Shown: one piece after another, positions 32,414 through 43,754 of the stretch | Numbering within the stretch: the first letter of the stretch is position 1 | Layout of the letters: each line of letters opens with the position of its first letter | Source of the DNA: Limnoperna fortunei | Taxonomy: Eukaryota; Mollusca; Bivalvia; Mytilida; Modiolidae | Length of the DNA stretch: 64,000 nt | Assembly (NCBI GenBank): GCA_944474755.1 | Contig: OX104117.1 | Coordinates: 73,942,926-74,006,925, forward strand | Direction of reading: 5' to 3' | Notes under the pieces: generated by a model | Told to the model about the DNA's origin: nothing | Databases searched by the model: none | The model's input: the letters and a program-made list of their open reading frames with translations, nothing else | Position numbers and translations under genes: made by a program

Positions 32414-35400
32414 ATGGATTTGTTTTTTGAATTGTTACATTTATATTTACATTTATCCACAAATTATAGATTTTATGGCGGACTTGGAATTTTTATTAAT
32501 AATAACATTCGTCAAGGTGTTAAAATTTTACAAAACACCAGTAAGGAATACCAATGGTTGAAATTAGAGAAACAATTTTTCAATTTAACAAATGATATTT
32601 ATCTTTGTTTGGCTTATATCATACCAAGCACCTCCAGTTATTTTCAACAATCAGAAGATGATGTTTTGGATATGATTGAAAAAGATATCAGTAATAAATA
32701 TAAATCTAAGGGTGACATTATATTATGTGGTGATATGAATGCACGGTCCGGTTCAGAGCCAGATTTTTTACCCAATGATATATATGATAAACATGTACCT
32801 TTATATGATAATTATGATTATGATAATGTTCAGGATTCTAGATGTAGCTATGACCAAAAGATAGATGCAAGAGGTAAACAATTAGTAGATTTATGTATAA
32901 CTGCAAATATGAGAATTTTAAATGGAAGAGTTATAGGGGACTTATTTGGTAAATACACATGTCATAAACCCACAGGATCAAGTGTTGTTGACTATGTCCT
33001 GGTGTCCGAAGAATTGTTATCAAAAATTTTATATTTTAAAGTTTCTGACTTTTTGCCTAATTTTTCTGATTGCCATTGCAAACTGTCTTTTAGCATTTTG
33101 GCAACATATTCAATTGTTCAGACAAATGGTACTTTTCAAATGGCAAAACATCCAGGTAAATATATATGGACAAAAACATCCACAAGTAATTTTCAGGATG
33201 CCCTTTGTCATCCAACTTGTAAAACTCTAATGAAAGACTTTATAACTGAAATTGAACATAAAGAAGTAGAAAACTCAGTCACTGACTTTGTTGATATATT
33301 AAAAATGGCAGCTTCTAAAGGTCAAATTTTACACAATGGCTCTAAGAATAAGAAAAAAGTTTCATCTTGTAAGTACTTTGATACAGATCTATCTATTAAA
33401 AGGAAACAACTATTTAGTAAAGGCCATTTATTATCTAAATTTCCATTTGATCCTTTTATAAGAGGATCTTTCTATAAATGTTACAGAGAATACAACAAAC
33501 TTCGTAAATACAAAAAGAGACATTTTAAACAAACTATATTAGACAGTTTAGACACCTTGCGTGATAATGATCCAAAACAATATTGGAAATTGATTAATAC
33601 ATTGAAAGAACAATCAGATGACAAAGTACATTGTGTAGAACCAGAGGCATGGCATAATCACTTTTCTGATTTGAATAAAATACCTATAGTTAATATTCCT
33701 AGGCTTAATGAAATTGACAAGGAGGTTATGAACATGGAAAATATCAAAAGCTTTTGTGAGCTTGATTATACCATTTCGACGAAAGAAATTTATGACTCCA
33801 TCTCAAAATTAAAGGGAGGAAAGGCGACAGGTTTAGATGGAATTCCTTCTGAAATGCTTAAAGCTGGAACCTCCACATTTATCCCACTTTTACAAAAACT
33901 ATTTAATAAAGTCTTTTCTTCAGGCATATATCCCTCACAATGGTCAGCTGCTTATCTTACACCAATTTTTAAAAATGGTGATCCCAGTAAACCAGAAAAC
34001 TACAGAGGTATTGCAATAAACTCCTGTCTGGGTAAATTGTTTAACTCTATTTTAAATAATAGACTTCATAAATATTTAGAAGACAAAAATATAATTAACA
34101 AATGTCAAATTGGATGTCGTAAGAAATCTAGAACTTCTGATCATTTATTTGTACTGAAAACCTTAATTGATAAATATACCAACAAGAAGGGTGGCAAGTT
34201 ATTTGCCTGTTTTGTTGATTTAAAAAAGGCATATGACACAGTTATACATTCTGGAATTAAATATAAATTATTACAAAATAATATCAGTGGAAAGTTTTAT
34301 ACAATCATTAAAAATATGTACAGTAAAAATAGATTATGTGTTAGAATAAAAGATGATATAACTCCACTATTTGATTCACACATAGGAGTTAGACAGGGTG
34401 ATGTTTTAAGTCCCAACATTTTCAATATATTTTTAAATGATCTTCCTGACATGATGTCCTCTTGTAATAACTTTGTTAATGTAAATAATAGTAGAATTGA
34501 TTGTTTAATGTATGCCGATGATATTGTTCTCTTATCTGATACAAAAGAAGGATTACAAAATCGAATAAATGTATTACAAACATTTTGTAATAAATGGTGT
34601 CTAAATATTAATTTGAAAAAGACAAACATTTTAATTTTTAACAAACCAGGAAAATTTTTAAATGAAATTTTTGAGTTAAATGGAGACCATATTGAATGTG
34701 TTAAAAGTTGCAAATATCTAGGAATCACTTTTTCTTCTAGTGGTAAATTTTCACAATGTAAAGAGGAATTATTTAAAAAATCAATGAAAGCATGTTTCAA
34801 ATTGCAACAATGTTTATCTTCCTCTAATCCCAGTGTCTCTACATTATTACATCTATATGATCATACAATAAAACCAATTCTTCTATATGGCAGTGAAATT
34901 TGGGGTATATTTTCACCTTCTTCATCAGCTTGTAAGAAAAACAACAACTATATCTTAGAAAAAGTTTTTACAAATGATATATCAGAAAAATCACATACAA
35001 AATTTATGAAATATGTACTTGGTGTAAACAAAAAATCTAGTAACTTAGCAGTGATGTCTGAATTGGGAAGATATCCTATATATTTTTCTATTATTTTATC
35101 CATGTTAAAATTTTGTCATAGATTGGAAAACTGTACAGATGGATTATTATATGATGCATATGTTTGCAATAAAGATCTTCATCTTAATAATATTGTATCA
35201 TGGTATTCTAGCATTGACTTTATATTAAAAGAATTCGATTTACGTAATTTGAATATGAGCTTGACATCTCTTTGCAACCTAACTAAAGATAAACTGTGTA
35301 AAAGTTTTCAAAAATTTTGGTATGACTTCAGACAAGACACTTTAGAATCAGAACATGGTAAACTAATAACTTATTTTTCTTTTAAACACTCATTTGGCAG

Positions 35401-35764
35401 AGAGAAATATCTAGATTTAAAAGAATTTAAATTAAGGCAAGCATTATGCAAAATCAGAATAAGTGCCCATCCTCTTCAAGTGGAAACAGACAGATATTCA
35501 AAAAAATATATAGAAAAAGCTAAAAGAATTTGTAAATACTGTAACTTAGATAAAGTTGAAGATGAAGAACACTTCATATTAGAATGTCCAAAATATAACT
35601 CAGAAAGGTTACAATTTTTTAATACAATATCATCTTTCTTTGATAATTTTATAAATTTGAACATATCCACAAAATTTAATTGGCTATTTATTCAGGAAGA
35701 CGTTAAATTACTAAAAGTCTTTGCAACATATTTGAATAACTGTCTCGATATAAGAAGAAACTAA
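32414..35764 (+). CDS. LINE ORF2-like endonuclease/reverse transcriptase (1116 aa)
   Basis: An uninterrupted frame encodes the replication enzyme of a non-LTR retrotransposon. Residues about 24-230 are an AP-type endonuclease lacking its first strand(s): GDMNAR (residues 106-111), VVDYVLVS and a weakened SDCHCKL in place of SDH. The reverse transcriptase spans about 440-760: GLDGIP, NYRGIAINS, FVDLKKAYDT (Asp602), GVRQGDVLSP and YADD (700-703). A C-terminal knuckle C1040-x2-C1043-x9-H1053-x4-C1058 follows. A TAA codon lies directly before the ATG, and recognisable homology starts only at RFYGGLGIFI, so the first 17 or so codons are probably flanking sequence and the element is 5'-truncated. 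No RNase H domain or first ORF is seen. The intact frame suggests a recent insertion; without its 5' end it is unlikely to move by itself. Confidence 0.92.
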   Translation: MDLFFELLHLYLHLSTNYRFYGGLGIFINNNIRQGVKILQNTSKEYQWLKLEKQFFNLTNDIYLCLAYIIPSTSSYFQQSEDDVLDMIEKDISNKYKSKGDIILCGDMNARSGSEPDFLPNDIYDKHVPLYDNYDYDNVQDSRCSYDQKIDARGKQLVDLCITANMRILNGRVIGDLFGKYTCHKPTGSSVVDYVLVSEELLSKILYFKVSDFLPNFSDCHCKLSFSILATYSIVQTNGTFQMAKHPGKYIWTKTSTSNFQDALCHPTCKTLMKDFITEIEHKEVENSVTDFVDILKMAASKGQILHNGSKNKKKVSSCKYFDTDLSIKRKQLFSKGHLLSKFPFDPFIRGSFYKCYREYNKLRKYKKRHFKQTILDSLDTLRDNDPKQYWKLINTLKEQSDDKVHCVEPEAWHNHFSDLNKIPIVNIPRLNEIDKEVMNMENIKSFCELDYTISTKEIYDSISKLKGGKATGLDGIPSEMLKAGTSTFIPLLQKLFNKVFSSGIYPSQWSAAYLTPIFKNGDPSKPENYRGIAINSCLGKLFNSILNNRLHKYLEDKNIINKCQIGCRKKSRTSDHLFVLKTLIDKYTNKKGGKLFACFVDLKKAYDTVIHSGIKYKLLQNNISGKFYTIIKNMYSKNRLCVRIKDDITPLFDSHIGVRQGDVLSPNIFNIFLNDLPDMMSSCNNFVNVNNSRIDCLMYADDIVLLSDTKEGLQNRINVLQTFCNKWCLNINLKKTNILIFNKPGKFLNEIFELNGDHIECVKSCKYLGITFSSSGKFSQCKEELFKKSMKACFKLQQCLSSSNPSVSTLLHLYDHTIKPILLYGSEIWGIFSPSSSACKKNNNYILEKVFTNDISEKSHTKFMKYVLGVNKKSSNLAVMSELGRYPIYFSIILSMLKFCHRLENCTDGLLYDAYVCNKDLHLNNIVSWYSSIDFILKEFDLRNLNMSLTSLCNLTKDKLCKSFQKFWYDFRQDTLESEHGKLITYFSFKHSFGREKYLDLKEFKLRQALCKIRISAHPLQVETDRYSKKYIEKAKRICKYCNLDKVEDEEHFILECPKYNSERLQFFNTISSFFDNFINLNISTKFNWLFIQEDVKLLKVFATYLNNCLDIRRN

Positions 35765-35961
35765 TAATACACTATTGCAAATATATGTATCTGGTATTAT
35801 GATAATTTGTTTATTGACTGGCTCTGAACCTGGTAACTAACTGATTAATATTTCATATTCTTTTGTATACTTATTGATGCTAAAATCATTGTATGTAATT
35901 GTTTGCTCTTTATGGGCCCTTTAATTGGATTAATAAAGTATTTCTATTTCTATTCTATAGG
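32450..35961 (+). mobile_element. 5'-truncated non-LTR retrotransposon (LINE)
   Basis: The element comprises the ORF above plus a 3' UTR of about 200 bases ending GGATTAATAAAGTATTTC and a short TATTTC repeat tail, typical of APE-type LINEs with microsatellite rather than poly(A) tails. AATAAA serves as poly(A) signal. I could not define a target-site duplication, so the left boundary is approximate. Confidence 0.8.
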
Positions 35962-37455
35962 ATTGAAAATCTATTTTTGCATGAAACGAAAGTGCGCCGA
36001 AATCGGCAATGTCGTGAATATGTAAAATATTAAAGCAAATATACGCTTTGTATATTTGATATATACATCGAATGCATAAATATGATTTTTCTGAATAAAC
36101 AACGACTTTTATAAACATATTGATTGGAATTCGTTTATACTGACATTCATGAAAATAACGATAACGAGGCAAATGTTATTTCGCGCTAAATTTTCAAACG
36201 GCAATGCCTACGCTTTTGTAGTAATTGATGTGGGATGATGGGTTTGCGAACAATGTGCAGTTATCATTTGTGCAGATACCCAGAAAAAAACACGGACGTG
36301 AAGATTGGGGTGGTTGTTGGAGATAGGGTACAGTTCCGCTAGGCTTACAATGCATGGAGACGATGGATAACTATTTACCAAGACCTATTTATTGATGGTG
36401 AGTTATTTTAGTTTATTTCCACTGTGTTTATTTCACAAATCGTTAACACTATGCCTCAATAATTTTTTATGATATAGGATAAGGATGTAACTTCAGTTTA
36501 TCTAACATTGTCTATGTTGTGGATAAAACAAAGCGAATTTAGAAAAAAGGGGGGTGTTGTGCAAATAATATTTAGAAACAAAAATGGCTGACTTCCTATG
36601 GAAATTAATTTTGAGTATATTTGCCAGAATGTTTCTACTGTTGGAAGTAAATATGTTGTATATGAGATTTATCGGGGCTTTTATACATGAAATTTTAGGA
36701 TTTCCTTCATTGATTATTATACTTTCTTTCAATGCAGATGATAGACTTCATGACCATGTATAAAGCCCAAATACTTCAGTTTATACATCCAGAACTGACT
36801 TGTTTCATACCTACTGTACATTAAAGGAGTATGTTATACACAGCCTAAATGCTGGGCCATAAATATGGTAAATATTAATTAAAAATGGATGTCCTAGTAA
36901 ATAGCATTATCAAGTCCAATATGACACCAACTCGTACAGCACCTTAGCTACATGAAATATGCAATCACAGTAATGATTTAATTTTATCAATACCATGGGT
37001 TATATTTTAACAAGGAAAATAGATTACAGATCAAGATTCAGACAAACATTTACAACTAGAAACAAAAAACGTGGCGAGTAACCCAAATTTACCAAATAAA
37101 AACCATGGGTGCACTAAGATGCTTCCGTCATGTAAGCAGGTCCTGTCTCTAATAACAAGATACCCAATAATGTAGAAAAGTAACAAATTTGCAGCAGTTA
37201 AAATTTACGCTCTTGCTATTAATAACTTATATTTTCATGCATGCTCTGTTAATTTATTAAACTAATTAAATTATACTGTTTTGCAGTTCATGATCAAACA
37301 TTTTCATTTTATTTTATAGATTTAAAAGACGTTGAAGACAGATCAACAACCTGTAAAACACTCCAAGGTCAGTTTAATTGCAAAAAAAATATATTTTGTT
37401 GATGAAAATATAAATTTAAAAAATGCATGTACAGTAACCTTCAATGGCCATAAGG

Positions 37456-37708
37456 TTTGTTTGATGGTGTTTAACGCCACTTTCAGCAATTTTTCAGCTA
37501 TATCGTGGCGTCCAGTTTTTATTGGGGGAGGAAGCCGGAGTACCCGGAGAAAACCCCGACCTGCGGTAGGAAAACTGGCAATCCTTGTCTAAGATTGGAG
37601 TCTAGTACACCCTGCCTGCAGTGAGAATCGAACCCGCAATCTCAGTGTTGACAGACCACGTGATCAATAGTAGACGAACTACCTTGACCACTCGGCCACA
37701 GAGGCCCC
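37456..37708 (-). mobile_element. tRNA-derived SINE, copy with perfect TSD
   Basis: Full-length and young: head with CTCTGTGGCCGAGTGG (A box) and GGGTTCGATTC (B box), body, and tail. A perfect 15-bp duplication, TCAATGGCCATAAGG, flanks it at 37441-37455 and 37709-37723, direct evidence of retroposition. Confidence 0.93.
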
Positions 37709-37895
37709 TCAATGGCCATAAGGAATGTAGGAATTGTCTCCACAATCTACATATACATGTATACTTGCACTCATGACTAGACAAACCACATACAATTTGT
37801 GATAAGTTTAGGTCAACTCAAGACTACTGGACATCAATATACAATTGTATTACAAGTAAAAACTAATTTATATGGTTGATGTAAATACATTAATG

Positions 37896-38090
37896 TTTTG
37901 TTTGTTTGAAGCGGGTTAAACACCACTTACAGCAAATTTTCATACCAATTATGGTGTACAGTTTTTATTGAAAGAGCAGCTGGAGAGTCAAGCATACCCT
38001 GCCCATAGTAATATTTGAACCTTGAACCTCCATGAGTAACATCCCTAGTAGAAAACTAACTACCTTAACACACTCGGTTACCCAGGTCCC
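37896..38090 (-). mobile_element. Degenerate SINE copy
   Basis: Tail (GTTTGTTTGAAGCGGGTTAA on plus) and a decayed body and tRNA-like head (minus GGTTCAAATATTAC, GAGTGTGTTAAGGTAG). Old and internally deleted. Confidence 0.6.
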
Positions 38091-38574
38091 AAATTCAAAT
38101 GTTAGAGCTTGTTGTACATATAAAAACTGTTTGTTGTAACTTAAGTAATGAACAGTAATTTAATAATATAATATATATTTTTATAGGCTGCATTTTCAGC
38201 ATTTCAAAATCAAGAGAAGAAAACAAAGAATGTGGAATACAATAGTTTCTGCAGTTAATTAGACAGAATTAGGGGACTTGAATGGAGAAAAGGAAAATAA
38301 AAATCTGACAATGGGAAACAATAATTTGTGTTTATTAAAATAAATGCATACATTGAAATTATACATTGTGCTTCGCTTCTATATTAACCTGAAGTAATGT
38401 ATAATGCAGAGTACATTAATCGATGAAGCCTGAAGAGTAAGTGAATTATTTATTAATTCATTCTGGTATATGTCTTATAAAAATTCTACTGTGATGTGAT
38501 TACAGTACTTTTGACAAGTGACATTTTTTTATGGTTGCATGAATTTTCAGAGAAATTGCTTTGAAATTTCAAGT

Positions 38575-39034
38575 GTAATTCAGATTTGTCTAAATTCCAA
38601 ATTTCCATTACACTCAAATGGAATTTCAAGTGGAAAGCCAAATTGCCCAGTGAAATACAGTGAGATTCCGGATGGAATTCCAGTGTAATTACCACTGGAA
38701 TTCCAGTGGAATTGAACTGGAATCTCACTGTATTTCACTGGGCAATTTGGCCTGAATTTCATCCGAATACCAGTGGAAATTCCAATGGATTACAATGGTA
38801 TTCCATTGAAATTCCACTGAAATTCCATTGATTACCACTGGTATTTCCATTGGAATTCCAATCAATTTCACTGTAATTTCCAATGGAATTCCATTGTATT
38901 CCATTGGAATTTCCACTGGTATTCCAATGAAATTCAGGCCAAATTGCCCAGTGTAATACAGTGAAATTCCAGTTCAATTCCACTGGAATTCCAGTTCAAT
39001 TCCACTGGAATTCCAGTGTAAATTTTCATTAGGG
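38575..39034. repeat. GGAATTCCA-rich right end with a large foldback
   Basis: Same word family as the left end. Within it CAAATTGCCCAGTGAAATAC (38638 on) is mirrored by GTATTTCACTGGGCAATTTG (to about 38750), and a third copy of that block lies near 38940. Ends TTTTCATTAGGG. Confidence 0.75.
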
Positions 39035-40146
39035 CAGCGCCATAAAATACCATGAAAGTCTTTAATGTGTTTGTACAACTGGCCCCAGCACCATAAAATA
39101 CCATGAAAGTCTTTAATGTGTTTGTACAACTGGCACCAGCGCCATAAAATACCATGAAAGCCTTTAATGTGTTTGTACAACTGGCCCCAGCACCATAAAA
39201 TACCATGAAAGTCTTTAATGTGTTTGTATAACTGGCCCCAGTGCCATAAAATACCATGAAAGTCTTTAATGTGTTTGTACAACTGGCCCCAGCGCCATAA
39301 AATACCATGAAAGTCTTTAGGTGACTGTTTGTATAACTCGCCCCAGCACCATAAAATACCATGAAAGTCTTTAGGTGACTGTTTGTACAACTGGCCCCAG
39401 CGCCATAAAATACCATGAAAGTCTTTAGGTGACTGTTTGTATAACTGGCCCCAGCGCCATAAAATACCATGAAAGTCTTTAGGTGACTGTACAACTGGCC
39501 CCAGCGCCATAAAATACCATGAAAGTCTTTAAGTGACTGTATAACTGGCCCAGCACCATAAAATACCATGAAAGTCTTTAGGTGACTGTTTGTATAACTG
39601 GCCCCAGCGCCATAAAATACCATGAAAGTCTTTAGGTGACTGTTTGTATAACTGGCCCCAGCGCCATAAAATACCATGAAAGTCTTTAGGTGACTGTATA
39701 ACTGGCCCCAGCACCATAAAATACCATGAAAGTCTTTAGGTGACTGTTTGTATAACTGGCCCCAGCGCCATAAAATACGATGAAAGTCTTTAGGTGACTG
39801 TTTGTATAACTGGCCCCAGCCCCATAAAATACCATGAAAGTCTTTAGGTGACTGTTTGTACCACTGGCCCCAGCGCCATAAAATACCATGAAAGTCTTAA
39901 GGTGACTGTTTGTACCACTGGCCCCAGCGCCATAAAATACCATGAAAGTCTTTAGGTGACTGTTTGTACCACTGGCCCCAGCGCCATAAAATACCATGAA
40001 AGTCTTTAGGTGACTGTATAACTGGCCCCAGCGCCATAAAATACCATGAAAGTCTTTAGGTGACTGTATAACTGGCCCCAGCGCCATAAAATACCATGAA
40101 AGTCTTTAAAATGTGTTTGTACAACTGGCCCCAGCGCCATAAAACC
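39035..40146 (+). repeat. 54-bp minisatellite, right part, about 21 copies
   Basis: The same unit, variants and orientation as 25866-29926. It starts in mid-unit (CAGCGCCATAAAATACC) directly after the 9.1-kb segment and ends in GCGCCATAAAAC at unique sequence. Confidence 0.94.
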
Positions 40147-40384
40147 TTTTGAGTAAACATGTTTTGCTCAGCAAGAGAATTTTCTCAATTACCATGACTA
40201 CAAGGGAAAATGAAAGATTTGATTGGATAAAGTTATTCTCAGCAAAGAAAATGTTTATGTCGCTGAGCCCTGGACTTAGTAATTATAATAACACATTTTC
40301 TAACAAGCTACTATGAGCTAATGTTAACTGATCATAGGCCGACTAAACAACTTCAGACAAGTTTGAAAATTTATCTTTGATGAT

Positions 40385-40690
40385 AAATATCCTAAAAGTT
40401 TGAAATGGCCATGTTGAAAAGCAAGTGCCTTAATAAATGGGGAATGGTTTTCAATTTATTGGAAGAAAGTTTTTTGTCTGCATGAAAAAAAATGTAGGAG
40501 GAGTTGATTACTCAAAATAGGTACCGTACCATCTTCTGCAAATGTTCTGAAAAATGATTTCGCAAGACTGGAAAATTTGGCAAAAACATCCTCAAACAAT
40601 TCTTTAATAGCAGATGCATAACTTCAATACATGTGCAATCTTTCTGTAAAGTTTCAGAGATCGGGGTTGAAAGCTGTAGGAATAGAAGAT
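40385..40690 (+). repeat. Dispersed repeat, copy 1
   Basis: Shares AAGCAAGTGCCTTAATAAAT, GGGGAATGGTTTTCAATTTA and ACATGTGCAATCTTTCTG with 45375-45630, and the second half with 44150-44320. A diverged non-coding family; its 3' part gives rise to the 46-bp array. Confidence 0.7.
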
Positions 40691-40691
40691 T

Positions 40692-40822
40692 ATAGGATTA
40701 AACACTTATTTTTTGCTATTCCTTGATGCATGAATGAGGTCGACTTGCTCACAAACAAGTTTGTGAGTGAGTCAAACTCTTTCATACACTGATGAATTAT
40801 CAATATTGCATTTAATCCTTAT
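40692..40822. repeat. Foldback element, copy 2
   Basis: AGGATTAAACAC at left, ATTTAATCCT at right and a CTCACAAACAAGTTTGTGAG palindrome in the centre. Same family as 19204-19362. Confidence 0.65.
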
Positions 40823-41170
40823 AATTCTTACACAATTATTTTTAAATATTAACTTTTTTTTACCAACATAAAATTTAATAAAAAGTGTGTGAAGCGTAGA
40901 AATATAAACAACGAACTGAAGGCGAAGATTTGGTCAGTTTGGAGTGAATAACTAGCACTGGCACAGATATATTTTACGATTTGCAGATAAGATTATTACT
41001 GAAAACAAAAGAAGTCAGAACAACAAACAATATTTTCGTGAGTTCCCTATCCTAATGTTCCTCGTTGCACCTCAGTTTATGTGTAACGTCATGTGTGATG
41101 TCACATTTAGATCATAGCTTTTCAAATGCAACATAAACCTAGCAGGACGTTCTTTCTTTAATACCAATAG

Positions 41171-43545
41171 CACTGGTGTTAAACCAATAATCGCAATTGC
41201 AATTACCATTATCCCAAGATGTCGGAGGATCAAACAGGTAAAATTGTTTTTTCTCCTGTATCTTTTTCATAAAGGATGGCGTCAGACCACACCCAGCCAC
41301 CAATTAGATCTCTATATTATTTACCGTTTTGCAAAACTGTGGTAAGGTACACGGTCTAAATCCCGAGATATTTGGATTGGAAAATTTTTAAATGATCATA
41401 GTAATTGTTTAAGAAGATAATCGTAATTGGGAATTTAAAATCATATATGATAATAGTAATTGTCTAATGATAATGGTAATAGTCTTGTTAACATTTTACA
41501 AAAAAGTTCATGTTTTAGTGTCATAAAACCTCCGAGTACATACAATAAGTAAATGAAGTATGTTCCCATTAACACATTTGCAAGGTTCGTATGAAATATA
41601 ATCTTGAATGAAAAAAAAACAAACAAAAACCCAATCCTTTTTTTAAGGATTAAAAAGTGAGTGATATCAATATGCTTACCTTTTCATGTGGTATTATTTG
41701 AGGTGGGACGTTACGTTAAAAACGACCTTACTATAATCTTTGTTTAAGATTAAATATAAATATAAATGAAGTAGAAAAACAAAAACAAACCAAAAACAAA
41801 AACAAAAAACAAAACGTAGAACAAAGTTCATGCAACAAATATGAAAAATCAATGTCATCGGACTTCTAGAATTTGTCGTAATTACACATACGTACAAGAA
41901 GTAATCATTTAAAGGACCGTAGATCAGGATAAAAGGTTTCCTGTATATGCATATATGTTTATTATCATATGGAGTAGGCATTGCCAAAATGCGAGCACAG
42001 ACAATATAGTCCTTTATTATCAATAGATAATGTGCGTTTTATAATTGACGTAACTTCCTATCACCCTTAAATTGCCTCTAAATTCCAGTGGTCACGTGAC
42101 GTCTTCCTTTTGTAACTCTGACGTCACATGAAGTGTAATTTGATTGTCAGTTTTTAAAGATCGATTTAGAGATTTAAAAAAAAATAGTATGACATGTTTG
42201 TTGTAATTTTAAATATAACATTAATTTTTTATCGATGTCAACTTTATTTTCAAGTCTTTCTTAAAATTATTTTTAGTACTTTTCATCATTCACTTTGTTC
42301 CAGTTTTTTGACGATGTCAACTTCCGGTCGAAAAAAAAATCAATATCAGCATTAAGCAGATTTTGATCACGTGATTTCATTTTGATCACATGATATGTAA
42401 TTGCCGTAGAGCTTCCTGCTCTTGCTATAATATAAAAAGGATATAAGAAATCATAATTTAATTTCCAATTAGCATTGTCATTCTGTTTCACCATGAATCT
42501 ACGTACACGAAACATGGATCTTCTTGAAACTTTGCATACTAAGTAGTGCATCAATGTCGCGTCTACTGTATTCTTGTTCACACAAAAAATGGGTTTAACA
42601 TTACTTCTTGCAGTATGTACCACTAATCTTGCCGGCAGATTTTAAAAGTAATAAATGCAACAAATATTTTTTACCCTCTAAACTATTTAAGGAAATGTCC
42701 TATTAAATGTGATGAAATTATTTGTGAAACATTCTATTATGCCGTGAATTTCTTGGATTTGTGAACTACATGATTGCACATACTATCAATACAGCCAATA
42801 AGAAATGAAAACGTCCATCCTTGTATAATATTTCTTTAAGATATCTTAAGATTTTGTTTGAAATTCAAAACACAAATTACAACAAATTTGTTATAAAAAG
42901 ACATATTGAAATGCAAAAAGGACATACTTGTATGCTAATTTAAAGTCATTTAACGATTTTCATATTTATTTATTTTTTAACATGTAAGAATAATGAAGAC
43001 GACCAAAATGCTCTTCTGAAATTATTAATAATGCTGACCACTTCCAAGGTTTCTGTATTTCCTGCTGCTTCCATTTCTATAATCGGTTCAAAAGTAGATC
43101 TTTCAAAACTAGTTCATCATCCAATACTCCCCCCCCAAAAAAAAACCAAACAAACAACAAAAAACAACCAAAAAAAACCAAACACAAACACATTGATATG
43201 ATTTTTGGAAGATGTATATAATGAAAATCAATTAATTCGAAATTCGTCATTCTAAACTACGATTATCATATTTTAAAATTACGATTGTCATCCATTATAA
43301 AAACAGTACAATTACGATGATCATTTAAAAATTTGCGCATCCAAATATCTCGGGACTTAGACCGTGTACCTTACCACAGTTTTGCAAAAAGGTAAATAAT
43401 ATAGAGATCTAATTGGCGGCTGGGTGTGGTCTAACGCCATCGTTTATGAAAAAAGATACAGGAGAAAAACAATTTTACCTGTTTGATCCTCCGACATCTT
43501 GGGATAATGGTAATTGCAATTACGATTATCGGTTTAACACCAGTG
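41171..43545. mobile_element. 2.4-kb TIR element with long inverted repeats and 5-bp TSD
   Basis: The left end CACTGGTGTTAAACC and right end GGTTTAACACCAGTG begin inverted repeats that match at roughly 90% or better for about 240 bases and more weakly to about 300. AATAG flanks both sides (41166-41170, 43546-43550). The interior (about 41470-43200) has no transposase, so it is non-autonomous. A 5-bp duplication with CACTG-type ends recalls Transib-like elements, but the family is not certain. Confidence 0.85.
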
Positions 43546-43754
43546 AATAGGAAAAACAAAAGTTGTCATGGCTTGATGGATTTATCAGTGAAAATGGAAG
43601 GAGCAGTGCTGAAACATGGAGTTAGTGGCAAAGCCATGCATCTTAGAAGATAGTTTTACGGCTATTGTTTGTATTTGAAATGATTTATTTAATTGAAATT
43701 AATATAGAAATGCAAATTTACACGTATTGTTTATATATGCCTTCACACTCACAT

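Larger units (their letters stand above)
36330..38344 (+). ncRNA. Possible spliced transcript, coding status unclear
   Basis: Candidate exons: about 36330-36397 (donor GATG|GTGAGT), 37320-37367 (TTTTATAG acceptor, CAAG|GTCAGT donor) and 38187 to about 38344 (TTTTTATAG acceptor, AATAAA at 38339). Joined, one frame stays open (LFIDDLKDVEDRSTTC...KECGIQ, stop) with consistent phase, but it has no ATG in the first exon. A further possible acceptor lies at 36736. I do not recognise the product. It may be a non-coding RNA or chance splice motifs. Confidence 0.22.
29927..39034. mobile_element. 9.1-kb TIR-bounded segment inserted in the 54-bp array
   Basis: The ends are CCCCAATGAAAA at left and TTTTCATTAGGG at right, an imperfect 12-bp inverted repeat, each followed inward by GGAATTCCA-rich sequence. 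The host array reads ...GGCCCCA | insert | CAGCGCC..., so the unit GGCCCCAGCGCC is interrupted once with CA duplicated, and the array continues in phase. This is what a DNA-transposon-type insertion looks like. Inside are a LINE, SINEs and candidate exons. No transposase is recognised. Whether one element carried all of this, or a small element was later enlarged by insertions, cannot be decided here. Confidence 0.55.

Noticed and set aside
37600..37708. Possible tRNA gene (minus strand, A and B boxes present)
   Set aside because: The boxes belong to the head of a SINE, which has a body, a tail and target-site duplications. No complete cloverleaf with paired acceptor stem was found.
42273..42623. 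116-codon minus-strand frame inside the 2.4-kb TIR element, considered as a transposase
   Set aside because: No DDE/D-like or zinc-finger pattern is seen, and the length is too short. More likely chance.
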